From NCBI GenBank assembly GCA_938036585.1, contig CALHQN010000012.1, positions 1-8,268 on the forward strand: a DNA stretch of 8,268 nucleotides, given 5' to 3'. Source of the DNA: an uncultured Campylobacter sp. Its GTDB lineage: Bacteria > Campylobacterota > Campylobacteria > Campylobacterales > Campylobacteraceae. The translations under genes and the position numbers were made by a program. Under the pieces are notes generated by a model that was given only the letters and a program-made list of their open reading frames with translations, made no database searches and was not told the origin of the DNA. How positions within the stretch are numbered: position 1 is the stretch's first letter; each line of letters opens with the position of its first letter. Positions 1-6,367 of the stretch are shown here, piece after piece.

Positions 1-77
1 TAAAAAAAGCCGAAATTTTAAAGCAAAGCATTTTAAGCAAAGCATTTAACGGCAGGCTAGTAAAGGATAAAAAATGA
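1..77 (+). CDS. hsdS: Type I restriction-modification specificity subunit, C-terminal end only (partial)
   Basis: The frame whose codons start at position 3 is open from the window edge to a TGA at 75-77. It ends with residues that include ILKQSILSKAFNGRLV, the usual closing motif of HsdS proteins (compare 'LRQSILKKAFSGQLV' at the end of many family members). HsdS carries the two target-recognition domains that choose the DNA sequence bound by the HsdM/HsdR complex; only the tail after the last conserved helix is visible, so specificity cannot be judged. The stop overlaps the hsdM start as ATGA (74-77), which suggests translational coupling. Assignment rests on about 24 residues and on the hsdM neighbour, but the motif and context agree well. 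Confidence 0.8.
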   Translation, partial: KKAEILKQSILSKAFNGRLVKDKK

Positions 78-1507
78 GTGAAAATAATTTAATAAATAAA
101 GTTTGGAATTACGCGAGCGTACTAAGAGATAGCGGCGTTACCTATACGGATTATGTGTCGCAGCTTACTTATCTGATATTTTTGAAAATGGACGATGAAA
201 AGGTTAAAAATCTAGGAGCAAATTCAAAAATCCCGCAAAACTGCTCGTGGGAGTATCTAAATTCTCTTGATGGCGAAAAACTTGAGAGCGCATATACAAA
301 CGCCCTTGCCGTGCTTTCTAAAATGGACGGGATCATCGGCACGATATATCAAAAGGCGCAAAACAAGATAAATGAACCCGCCAAGCTAAAAAGAATAGTA
401 AGCATGATAAACGATGAGACGTGGCTTGGGCTTGATGTAGATGTAAAAGGCGCGATATATGAAGGCTTGCTGCAAAAAAATGCGACAGAGAGCAAGAGCG
501 GTGCGGGGCAGTATTTCACGCCAAGAGCGCTCATAGATACGATAGTAGCCGTGATGAGACCTGGCATCGATGATAGCGTGTGTGATCCGGCGTGCGGGAC
601 GGGCGGGTTTTTGTTAGCGGCTTATGAATATATGAAAAAGCAGAGTAAAGATAGAGAAAAACTAGCAAATTTAAAACAAAATTTACTAAGCGGAACCGAC
701 ATAACTCCGCTTGTGGTGAGCCTTTGCGCTATGAATTTATATTTGCACGACATAGGCGCAGAGCAAAGCCCGGTAAAAGTCGGAGACTCGCTACTTAGCC
801 TGGGCGAGAAAAGATACGATATGGTGCTTACAAATCCGCCATTTGGCAAAAAGTCTTCAACCAAGATAATGGATAGCGATGGCGGCGTGAGCGTGGAGAG
901 ATATAGCTACGAAAGAGATGACTTTATAGTAAGCTCGTCAAATAAACAGATAAATTTCTTGCAACACATAATGAGTGTGCTAAAAATAGGCGGTCGGGCG
1001 GCCGTGGTGCTCCCTGATAACGTGCTTTTTGAAGGCGGAGCGGGCGAGAGGGTAAGGCAAAGGCTGCTTGGCAATTTTAGGCTACATACGATACTTAGGC
1101 TTCCGACGGGGATATTTTATGCGCAAGGCGTTAAGGCCAATGTGCTATTTTTTGATAAGGTGCATATTGGCGGCGATGAGTACGCGACAAAAGAAATTTG
1201 GATCTATGATTTTCGCACAAATCAAAATTTCACGCTTGTTACAAACCCTTTAAAAAAGGGCGATTTAGATGATTTTATAAAATGCTACAACGCCGAGAAT
1301 ATGGCTAAGCGCAAAGAGAGCGAGAAATTTAAGAAATTTAGTATCGATGAAATTTTATCGCGAGATAAGATAAATCTTGATATCACGTGGCTAAAAGATG
1401 AATCATTGCAAGAGCTAGAAAATTTGCCTGAGCCAAAGGTTATCTTGAGTGAGATTATAGAAAATTTACAAACCGCTATGAGTGAGCTTGGCAAAGTAGA
1501 TGTGTAA
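74..1507 (+). CDS. hsdM: Type I restriction-modification system DNA methyltransferase subunit HsdM (N-6 adenine)
   Basis: This 477-residue protein is the modification subunit of a type I system: it transfers a methyl group from S-adenosylmethionine to adenine N6 at the site chosen by HsdS, and is also needed for restriction with HsdR. A helical HsdM N-terminal domain spans about residues 5-130. The methylase domain follows, with the GQYFTPR signature (145-151), the SAM-binding motif DPACGTGGFL (171-180) and the catalytic NPPF (254-257). The length is normal for the family and the frame is intact. The start at 74 is supported by AAGGA at 63-67, six bases upstream, and by the ATGA overlap with hsdS. 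The order hsdS then hsdM is the reverse of the common M-S order. No hsdR is visible here; it may lie upstream of the window. No new promoter is seen, so expression probably depends on the hsdS transcript. Confidence 0.95.
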   Translation: MSENNLINKVWNYASVLRDSGVTYTDYVSQLTYLIFLKMDDEKVKNLGANSKIPQNCSWEYLNSLDGEKLESAYTNALAVLSKMDGIIGTIYQKAQNKINEPAKLKRIVSMINDETWLGLDVDVKGAIYEGLLQKNATESKSGAGQYFTPRALIDTIVAVMRPGIDDSVCDPACGTGGFLLAAYEYMKKQSKDREKLANLKQNLLSGTDITPLVVSLCAMNLYLHDIGAEQSPVKVGDSLLSLGEKRYDMVLTNPPFGKKSSTKIMDSDGGVSVERYSYERDDFIVSSSNKQINFLQHIMSVLKIGGRAAVVLPDNVLFEGGAGERVRQRLLGNFRLHTILRLPTGIFYAQGVKANVLFFDKVHIGGDEYATKEIWIYDFRTNQNFTLVTNPLKKGDLDDFIKCYNAENMAKRKESEKFKKFSIDEILSRDKINLDITWLKDESLQELENLPEPKVILSEIIENLQTAMSELGKVDV

Positions 1508-1806
1508 ATAAAGTGCTCATAGCACTGGCGGGCATATGCTATATAAAACGAATCCTGCACGGCGTAATGATGTCTTTGTGTTTTTAGGCATCTATAATAA
1601 CTCGTTTTGATGTTGAGAGCTTTTAATGTAGGAAATCAACCAGCTGGAATGTCGCTCACTTCGCCACCAATGTAGCTGCTATTAAATTTAACTCAAAGGA
1701 TCAAGTTCTTTCTAAGACAAATAAGAGTTTTAGTTTTGTGACGACATGGAAGTTGGATTTGAATATTATGGACATTTACTGTTATTTGCATAGAAATTTA
1801 TCTTAA
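1508..1806 (+). pseudogene. Gene-poor stretch with short open frames, possible decayed gene remnant
   Basis: No intact gene is seen between hsdM and the hairpin at 1815. Three short + strand frames follow one another: 1536-1610 (24 residues, starting MLYKTNPARRND), 1610-1675 (21 residues, its ATG overlapping the previous TGA as TGATG), and an open stretch from about 1628 to the TAA at 1804-1806, which includes TSWNVAHFATNVAAIKFN and has no good start codon. The last frame reads like protein and stops nine bases before the terminator, as the 3' end of a real gene would. I do not recognise any of these peptides. The simplest reading is a frameshifted remnant. Plain non-coding sequence is the alternative. 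A small inverted repeat, GTGCT-cat-AGCAC (1513-1525), just after hsdM lacks a T run. Confidence 0.25.
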
Positions 1807-1814
1807 AATATTAT

Positions 1815-1875
1815 GGCTCAAGACAAGTTAAAACTCCTTTGAAAGTTTTTAACTTATCTTGAGCCTTATTTTTTT
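1815..1875 (+). terminator. Long-stem Rho-independent terminator
   Basis: The arm GGCTCAAGACAAGTTAAAA (1815-1833) pairs with TTTTAACTTATCTTGAGCC (1847-1865): 19 positions with a single C/A mismatch, around a loop of 13 bases that can pair slightly further. It is followed directly by TTATTTTTTT (1866-1875). The stem plus T run on the + strand fits transcription termination for the hsdM side, ahead of the promoter at 1931. The stem is longer than most intrinsic terminators, and TTAT stands on both sides (1811-1814 and 1866-1869), so a small palindromic mobile element remains a less likely alternative. Confidence 0.75.
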
Positions 1876-1930
1876 GCGCTCCAAGGTGGAGTATTAAAAC
1901 AACGTCCAAAACCGCCGCTCTTTTCAAGGC

Positions 1931-1958
1931 TTGATTTAGCCGCATTTTTCGCTATAAT
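1931..1958 (+). promoter_or_regulatory. Sigma-70-type promoter for the DUF3137-like gene
   Basis: TTGATT (1931-1936) and a perfect TATAAT (1953-1958) are separated by 16 bases, with a T-rich spacer end (TTTTTCGC) typical of Campylobacter promoters. Expected transcription start is near 1965, giving a leader of only about 25 bases before the ATG at 1989. It lies just after the terminator at 1815-1875, so the following gene is probably its own transcription unit. Confidence 0.65.
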
Positions 1959-1978
1959 ACGCATCAAATTTCATGCCC

Positions 1979-1983
1979 GAGGA
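1979..1983 (+). promoter_or_regulatory. Ribosome binding site that decides the start at 1989
   Basis: GAGGA sits five bases upstream of the ATG at 1989 and overlaps the in-frame ATG at 1983. It can therefore serve 1989 but not 1983, which has no other purine-rich element at a suitable distance. Confidence 0.6.
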
Positions 1984-1988
1984 TGATC

Positions 1989-2903
1989 ATGAGCCTTGTT
2001 TCTTACGAATTAAAAAAGCAGAAGCTGGATGGAGCGCGCGATTTGGCGCTTTGGAAGGTACGCGGCGGCGTGGCGGCGGTAGTGCTGGCGCTGTTTATCG
2101 TTATGCGCAAGGATTTCGGAGATTTCTCATTTGTATTTTTATTAGTGCTGCTAGCTCTTGCTTATCCGACCTATAAATACCTAGCCGTGCGCATTTCGCG
2201 TAAATTTGAAGCACTCAGCGAAGAGGCTTTTAAAAACGAATTTCTGCTCTGGATCGCAAAGGAGCTACGCCTTACCTTTCAGCCCTTCGGCGCGTTTTTA
2301 CTCGATGAAATTTACAAAAATCCGCTCCGCAAAGAGGCAAATTTATGCACTTGCAAGCATGCGATAGTGGGCAAGACGCCCGAATTCAGCATAAAAATAG
2401 GCGATATCTGCCTGAGCCGCGACTTCGATAAAAACAGAGAGGATCGAGTGTTTGAGCTGGATAAAATTTTGCATCTTAAAAAAAAGGACGATACCGCGAT
2501 CTTCGACGGGCTTTTTGCAAAATTCGATTTTAGCGATACTTTCGATAGCCAAATTTTGGTGGTGCCGCGCGGGGAGTTTATCTTCGGCGCATCGAATCTC
2601 AAGCTGCTAAAAGATAGCCCCCATTTAAGCGCATCATTTGACGTTTATCTTAACAATCTCGCCGCCGCCGCCTTTTTGCAGAACAAAAAAATTTTAGAAA
2701 ATATGCAAACGATCACCGTAAATTTATTCGGCAAAACCGAGCTTTATCTGGGCGAAAACAGCCTCGTAATCGGCGTTGAAAATAGCGAAATTTTCAAATC
2801 TGCGCCGAGCTCGCAAAGCGCGAAGCTACTCGAAAGCCTAAATAAAATGATCGAGATCGCTAAAATTTTTGCTTATCTTAAAAAGCTCGGGCAGGTGGAA
2901 TAA
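1989..2903 (+). CDS. DUF3137-like membrane-anchored protein of unknown function
   Basis: This is a 304-residue protein when started at 1989; an in-frame ATG at 1983 would add two residues. After a short basic N-terminus there are two short hydrophobic segments (about residues 26-39 and 46-59), which should anchor it in the inner membrane, followed by a large soluble domain of about 230 residues. The segment IFDGLFAKFDF (171-181), followed by SQILVVPRGE, resembles the conserved core of DUF3137 ('F.GLF...DF.K...G.T.VLP'); I make this call from memory of the family pattern. Family function is not known. There is a CTCKH cluster at 120-124, possibly fortuitous. It has its own promoter and sits between the terminator and the two-component genes. 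No terminator is evident after it, so some read-through into the regulator gene is possible. Confidence 0.7.
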   Translation: MSLVSYELKKQKLDGARDLALWKVRGGVAAVVLALFIVMRKDFGDFSFVFLLVLLALAYPTYKYLAVRISRKFEALSEEAFKNEFLLWIAKELRLTFQPFGAFLLDEIYKNPLRKEANLCTCKHAIVGKTPEFSIKIGDICLSRDFDKNREDRVFELDKILHLKKKDDTAIFDGLFAKFDFSDTFDSQILVVPRGEFIFGASNLKLLKDSPHLSASFDVYLNNLAAAAFLQNKKILENMQTITVNLFGKTELYLGENSLVIGVENSEIFKSAPSSQSAKLLESLNKMIEIAKIFAYLKKLGQVE

Positions 2904-2934
2904 GAGCACTCGGTTTTGTAAATTTAAAACAGGG

Positions 2935-2962
2935 TTGCAGCGCGCGAAATAGAATTTACGAT
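2935..2962 (+). promoter_or_regulatory. Possible promoter of the two-component operon
   Basis: TTGCAG (2935-2940) and TACGAT (2957-2962) are 16 bases apart in the 91-base gap upstream of the response regulator. The -10 matches four of six consensus bases, so this is a weak candidate. AATTTA repeats nearby (2953-2958, 2971-2976) could be regulator sites but are common in this genome. A GGAGG ribosome binding site follows at 2981-2985, nine bases before the ATG at 2995. Confidence 0.3.
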
Positions 2963-2994
2963 AAGGAATAAATTTAAAAAGGAGGGGCTGCATT

Positions 2995-3693
2995 ATGGAT
3001 ATAAACAAAATACAAGCTCAAACTCGCAGTATGCGCGCCCTATATGTCGAGGATGATAATGAGGTAAGGCAGCAGACCGCAAAAATTTTAAAACTATTCT
3101 TTCATCAAGTTATCGACTGCGGCGACGCCCAGGAAGGTATCGAGAAATTTAAAGCAAGCAAAGCGGGTATTGTTTTTACCGATATCAATATGCCGGGCAT
3201 TAACGGGCTTGAAATGATAGAGCAGATCAAACAGATCGATCCTTTGGTAAAAACGGTCATCTTCTCAGCCCATGACGAGTCTAAATTTTTCACCAAAGCG
3301 ATATCCATCGGCGTGGACGGCTATATTCTAAAGCCTTTTACGACAGAGGATCTACTAAGCGTGCTCGAAAAAATCACGCAAAGCATCGAAACGAAACCGG
3401 GAAAGCTTGCCTATCTAAGCGGCGATTTTGTGTGGGATAAGCAGAGTTTAACCCTATCCAAGGCAGGCGAAATTATCAAGCTAACCAAAAACGAAACCTC
3501 TTTGGTGCAGCTGCTTTTGAGCTCTAGCGGACGGATCGCAAGCAGTCCTGAGATAGAAAACGAGCTGTTCGAGGACTGCGACGAGTATGACGACAAACGG
3601 GTAAGAAATATCGTATCCAGATTTCACCGAAAAATCGGCTATAAGCTGATAGAAAATATCTACTCACAAGGATACAGAATAAAATGGCGATAG
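2995..3693 (+). CDS. OmpR/PhoB-family response regulator
   Basis: This 232-residue cytoplasmic transcription factor is the partner of the kinase encoded next. The receiver domain covers about residues 12-125. It has the acidic pocket E19-D20-D21, phospho-acceptor D63 in FTDINMPG, the switch Ser S91, Y110 and the invariant Lys K113 in LKPF. After a short linker, the C-terminal winged helix (about 138-232) shows the recognition-helix pattern DDKRVRNIVSRFHRKIG and the closing hairpin SQGYRI typical of PhoB-like proteins. All residues needed for phosphorylation are present. Ribosome binding site GGAGG is at 2981-2985. It overlaps the kinase gene by 10 bases, so the two are surely cotranscribed. 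Targets are not shown by the sequence; the operon beginning at 4963 is the nearest candidate. Confidence 0.93.
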   Translation: MDINKIQAQTRSMRALYVEDDNEVRQQTAKILKLFFHQVIDCGDAQEGIEKFKASKAGIVFTDINMPGINGLEMIEQIKQIDPLVKTVIFSAHDESKFFTKAISIGVDGYILKPFTTEDLLSVLEKITQSIETKPGKLAYLSGDFVWDKQSLTLSKAGEIIKLTKNETSLVQLLLSSSGRIASSPEIENELFEDCDEYDDKRVRNIVSRFHRKIGYKLIENIYSQGYRIKWR

Positions 3694-4856
3694 TAGATAT
3701 CAAGAAAAATCATCAGAGATTTGAGACAATATTTTCAAATTCCGGCGTCGGCATCTTCATCGTGGACAAGAAAAGAAATATTATGGAGTGCAACGAGACC
3801 TTTTGTAAAATTTTCGGCTACGAATACGACGAGATCATCGGTAAATCCGCGCAAACCATACATCTAAGCGAAGAAAAATACTTGCATTTCGCAGACATTG
3901 CCTTTAATAAAGTGAGAAAAGATCAAGCCCTGCAGCTAAACTACGAGCTAAGGCACAAAAGCGGCAAAGGGCTGTGGATTAGAATTTCGGGCGACTCTAT
4001 ATCGGGAAACGACGAGGTGCTTTGGATAGTGGTAGATATCACCAAAAGGGTAATGGCGGAGAAGAAATTAAAGCAAAGCAGGCTGAAGGTCAAACGGCTA
4101 AATTTAACGCTCAACCACGAGATCGAGGAGCAGCTAAAGCTCATAAGGCGCCAAGACGAGCAGCTGCAGTATCAATCAAGGCTCGCTCAGATGGGCGAAA
4201 TTTTAAATATGATAGCGCATCAGTGGAGGCAGCCGCTATCTGCCATCTCAGCTACGGCTTCGTATCTAAGCACTAGCTGCTTGATGTCGGATAAATTTGA
4301 TAAAACGGCTCTTTTGGAGGAGCTAGGCAAGATCGAGCAGTATTCAAAGCACCTATCCGAAACGATCGACGAGTTTAGAAATTTCTTTAAGCCCGCTAAG
4401 ATCAAGGAAGTTACGAGCCTGGAGGAGCTTTGCAATATGGCGATAAATATCGCAAAAGCGATACTGCAAAATCAAAAGATTAAAATTTACGCGAAATACG
4501 GCTGCAACCAGACTTTGCTCACATATAAAAACGAGGTTTCGCAGGTTATTTTAAACATCATAAAAAACGCGCAGGACGCCTTTTTAGAAAGAAATATCGA
4601 CGATGGGGTTATCGAAATTTCAACCTATATCGAAAAATCGTATCTTTGCTTAAGCGTAAAAGATAATGCTGGCGGCATCAAAAAGGAGATCGCGGATAAA
4701 ATTTTCGATCTGTATTTTTCTACCAAGGTCAGCAAAAACGGCACCGGCATCGGGCTATATATGTCAAAGATCATCATCGAAGATCACTGTAAGGGCTCGC
4801 TCGTCGTAGAAAGCCTAAAAGGCGGTTCAAATTTCATAATCAAGCTTCCAAAATGA
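3684..4856 (+). CDS. Soluble PAS-domain sensor histidine kinase
   Basis: This 390-residue kinase has no membrane segment or signal peptide, so it should sense a cytoplasmic cue. A PAS domain lies at about residues 10-125 (core GVGIFIVDKKRNIMECNETF, 21-40). A charged coiled coil follows (about 125-165), then the dimerisation/phosphotransfer box with H179 in IAHQWRQPL. The ATPase domain has N-box NIIKNAQDAF (291-300, N295), G1 DNAGG (327-331), F-box FDLYFSTK (341-348) and G2 GTGIGL (353-358). All catalytic motifs are intact. The PAS ligand (haem, flavin or a small molecule) cannot be told. The ATG at 3684 lies inside the regulator gene, with AAGGA at 3668-3672 a rather long 11 bases upstream. 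H179 is expected to phosphorylate D63 of the upstream regulator. Confidence 0.93.
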   Translation: MAIVDIKKNHQRFETIFSNSGVGIFIVDKKRNIMECNETFCKIFGYEYDEIIGKSAQTIHLSEEKYLHFADIAFNKVRKDQALQLNYELRHKSGKGLWIRISGDSISGNDEVLWIVVDITKRVMAEKKLKQSRLKVKRLNLTLNHEIEEQLKLIRRQDEQLQYQSRLAQMGEILNMIAHQWRQPLSAISATASYLSTSCLMSDKFDKTALLEELGKIEQYSKHLSETIDEFRNFFKPAKIKEVTSLEELCNMAINIAKAILQNQKIKIYAKYGCNQTLLTYKNEVSQVILNIIKNAQDAFLERNIDDGVIEISTYIEKSYLCLSVKDNAGGIKKEIADKIFDLYFSTKVSKNGTGIGLYMSKIIIEDHCKGSLVVESLKGGSNFIIKLPK

Positions 4857-4864
4857 AGCTTTTC
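4842..4864 (+). terminator. Weak hairpin at the end of the kinase gene, possible terminator
   Basis: AAGCTTC (4842-4848) and GAAGCTT (4855-4861) form a 7-bp stem with a 6-base loop spanning the kinase stop codon, followed only by TTC. The short T run makes efficient termination doubtful; it may attenuate read-through into the unit at 4963. Confidence 0.25.
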
Positions 4865-4921
4865 TGAGACAATTTAAAATTTAATCCAAATTTACGCTAC
4901 AAATGGGCTGCACTTTTTTTA

Positions 4922-4957
4922 TATAATTTAATAAAGATTAAATTTTATGTAAGGAGG
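4922..4957 (+). promoter_or_regulatory. Promoter and ribosome binding site of the membrane protein/hydrolase operon
   Basis: A perfect TATAAT at 4922-4927 follows a run of eight T-rich bases, the usual Campylobacter arrangement; no convincing -35 is seen at the proper distance. Transcription would begin near 4934-4936, and AAGGAGG at 4951-4957, five bases before the ATG, is a very strong ribosome binding site. The initiation region is covered by the inverted repeat AATTTAAT-aaag-ATTAAATT (4925-4944), which could act as an operator. Confidence 0.55.
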
Positions 4958-4962
4958 AAGCG

Positions 4963-6357
4963 ATGAGCGAACCTGAAGACAAAATTTATCTGGAGGAGCG
5001 GAAGCTTGTTAGAAGGTATTCTCCGCTCACATCGGTGCTTGTAAACACTCTGTTTTTGTTTGTAGTGTTTTACGCATCGTGGTGGATCTTTCAAGATCCT
5101 AGGGGACTGATGAGGATGTACACTCCATACGTGGGATATATGTGGTGCAGATGGCTGCTCGTGGTCATCATCTGGATCGCGTATATTTTTAATTTTTGGC
5201 CATTCAAAAGAGAGTGGCTCTATACGGCGGGGCCTGCGAAAAAGGGCATTATCTTTACAGTGATGGTGTTTTTTACCTTCTTCGTATTCTTAAAGATATT
5301 CTTCGAATTTATTCTAGGCGAGCTTGCCATATCATATTTTAGTCCGCGAAGGCTTGCAGAGCTTGGCATAACCGATTTTTACGCTCTTGAATACTCGGCT
5401 CAGGCTATTTTGATGTTTGCCGCTATCGCGTCGTGGCTCAGCCCTTCTTGGGTAGTGGCTGCGGATAATTCGCCGTGGCAGAAGCTAAAGCAGCCCGTTA
5501 AAGGCTTTACAGTTTTTATCTGGACCTTTTTGCTAAGTATGATCGTGTATTTCGTATTTTTCCACTCGCAAATGGGAATTTTATTCGATCCGTGGCAAAA
5601 ATACACATCCATTACTCCGCCTTGGTGGCACAACTTCGCCGATACCGTGCACGGAAATTTCAATATCGCGTGGATCATGTGCTGTACCGTTATGGTGTGG
5701 GTGTATGAGACCATCTGGGAGAGGTATCCTTTTAGCCTTATTAAGACGAACTGGCTTAGAAGGACGGCGTCGTTTTTCGGCATTATAGCGATGGCGTTTT
5801 GCTTTTCGTTCTTCTTTTACTATCTACAAGAGCTCATCTGGGGCGTGCATATTAGAGGCGACAGGAGGCTCTTCGCGCCCGATTGGCGATGGCTGCACGT
5901 AGGCGAGATAGCTATATTTTGGCTCGTGCCGGTGCTATTTATTAAATTTTACTGCAACAATGCGGTCAATAAATTTTCAAAGCCCGTCAATATCCTTCTT
6001 AGAACGATCATAAGCATGACGGCGGCTATCGTCCTATACTACGTATATTATCAGGTCTCGCACTTTTTGCTAGGCACTCAAAAGGGCTTTTCGCATCCGC
6101 AACAATTCCCGATGATTCCGATGATCTGGTTTATCAATGTAATGCTGATAAATTACTGGTTTATGGACGGCTGGCCGGGCTGGAAGCTTGCGGGCAAGAA
6201 AGAGGAAGCGGAGGAGGCAGGCGAGGAAGACGATTTTAGAAATAAAAATTCCATCAAAGGCTTGGTGGTAGGCTTTATCATAGGCGTGATCATCTATGTA
6301 GCCGTAGTTTATCTAGCGCCTGTAGTGGGCAATATGCTTACAATTTTTAATAAATAA
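4963..6357 (+). CDS. Polytopic tryptophan-rich inner-membrane protein, function unknown
   Basis: I do not recognise this 464-residue protein. It shows about 11 hydrophobic segments, near residues 24-43, 57-78, 93-118, 142-160, 180-202, 232-251, 268-289, 311-332, 343-365, 384-402 and 431-456. It contains 26 tryptophans (5.6%), many at segment ends, and seven histidines (201, 223, 230, 296, 312, 367, 378), several at predicted membrane boundaries. An acidic, probably cytoplasmic or linker loop (KKEEAEEAGEEDDFRNK, 412-428) separates the last helix from the rest. No signal peptide, ATP-binding site, CxxCH haem motif or known transporter signature is seen. Strong AAGGAGG supports the start at 4963. 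The gene ends 10 bases before the exported hydrolase gene, which implies cotranscription and a shared task: membrane partner, transporter of substrate or product, or quinone-linked subunit are all possible. Confidence 0.85.
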   Translation: MSEPEDKIYLEERKLVRRYSPLTSVLVNTLFLFVVFYASWWIFQDPRGLMRMYTPYVGYMWCRWLLVVIIWIAYIFNFWPFKREWLYTAGPAKKGIIFTVMVFFTFFVFLKIFFEFILGELAISYFSPRRLAELGITDFYALEYSAQAILMFAAIASWLSPSWVVAADNSPWQKLKQPVKGFTVFIWTFLLSMIVYFVFFHSQMGILFDPWQKYTSITPPWWHNFADTVHGNFNIAWIMCCTVMVWVYETIWERYPFSLIKTNWLRRTASFFGIIAMAFCFSFFFYYLQELIWGVHIRGDRRLFAPDWRWLHVGEIAIFWLVPVLFIKFYCNNAVNKFSKPVNILLRTIISMTAAIVLYYVYYQVSHFLLGTQKGFSHPQQFPMIPMIWFINVMLINYWFMDGWPGWKLAGKKEEAEEAGEEDDFRNKNSIKGLVVGFIIGVIIYVAVVYLAPVVGNMLTIFNK

Positions 6358-6367
6358 AGGATCTGAG

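Noticed and set aside
16..47. Tandem copies of AAGCAAAGCATTT (period 14) upstream of hsdM, looking like a regulatory repeat
   Set aside because: They lie inside the hsdS C-terminal coding frame and encode the conserved KQSILSKAF motif, so they are coding sequence.
1513..1525. GTGCT-cat-AGCAC hairpin as an hsdM terminator
   Set aside because: The stem is only 5 bp and no T run follows; the long hairpin at 1815-1875 is a far better terminator.
1285..1560. A 91-codon - strand frame overlapping the end of hsdM
   Set aside because: Most of it is antisense to an intact conserved gene, and the peptide resembles no protein.
1508..1980. tRNA, small RNA or CRISPR repeats in the gene-poor stretch
   Set aside because: I saw no cloverleaf, no regularly spaced repeats and no promoter-hairpin pair defining a small RNA other than the terminator and promoter reported.
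1983..1988. Upstream in-frame ATG as the start of the DUF3137-like gene
   Set aside because: The only good ribosome binding site (1979-1983) overlaps it and is correctly spaced for the ATG at 1989.
5400..5783. A 127-codon open frame on the - strand
   Set aside because: It lies wholly inside the membrane protein gene, is antisense, and has no ribosome binding site or recognisable domain; it is a by-product of the codon use of that gene.
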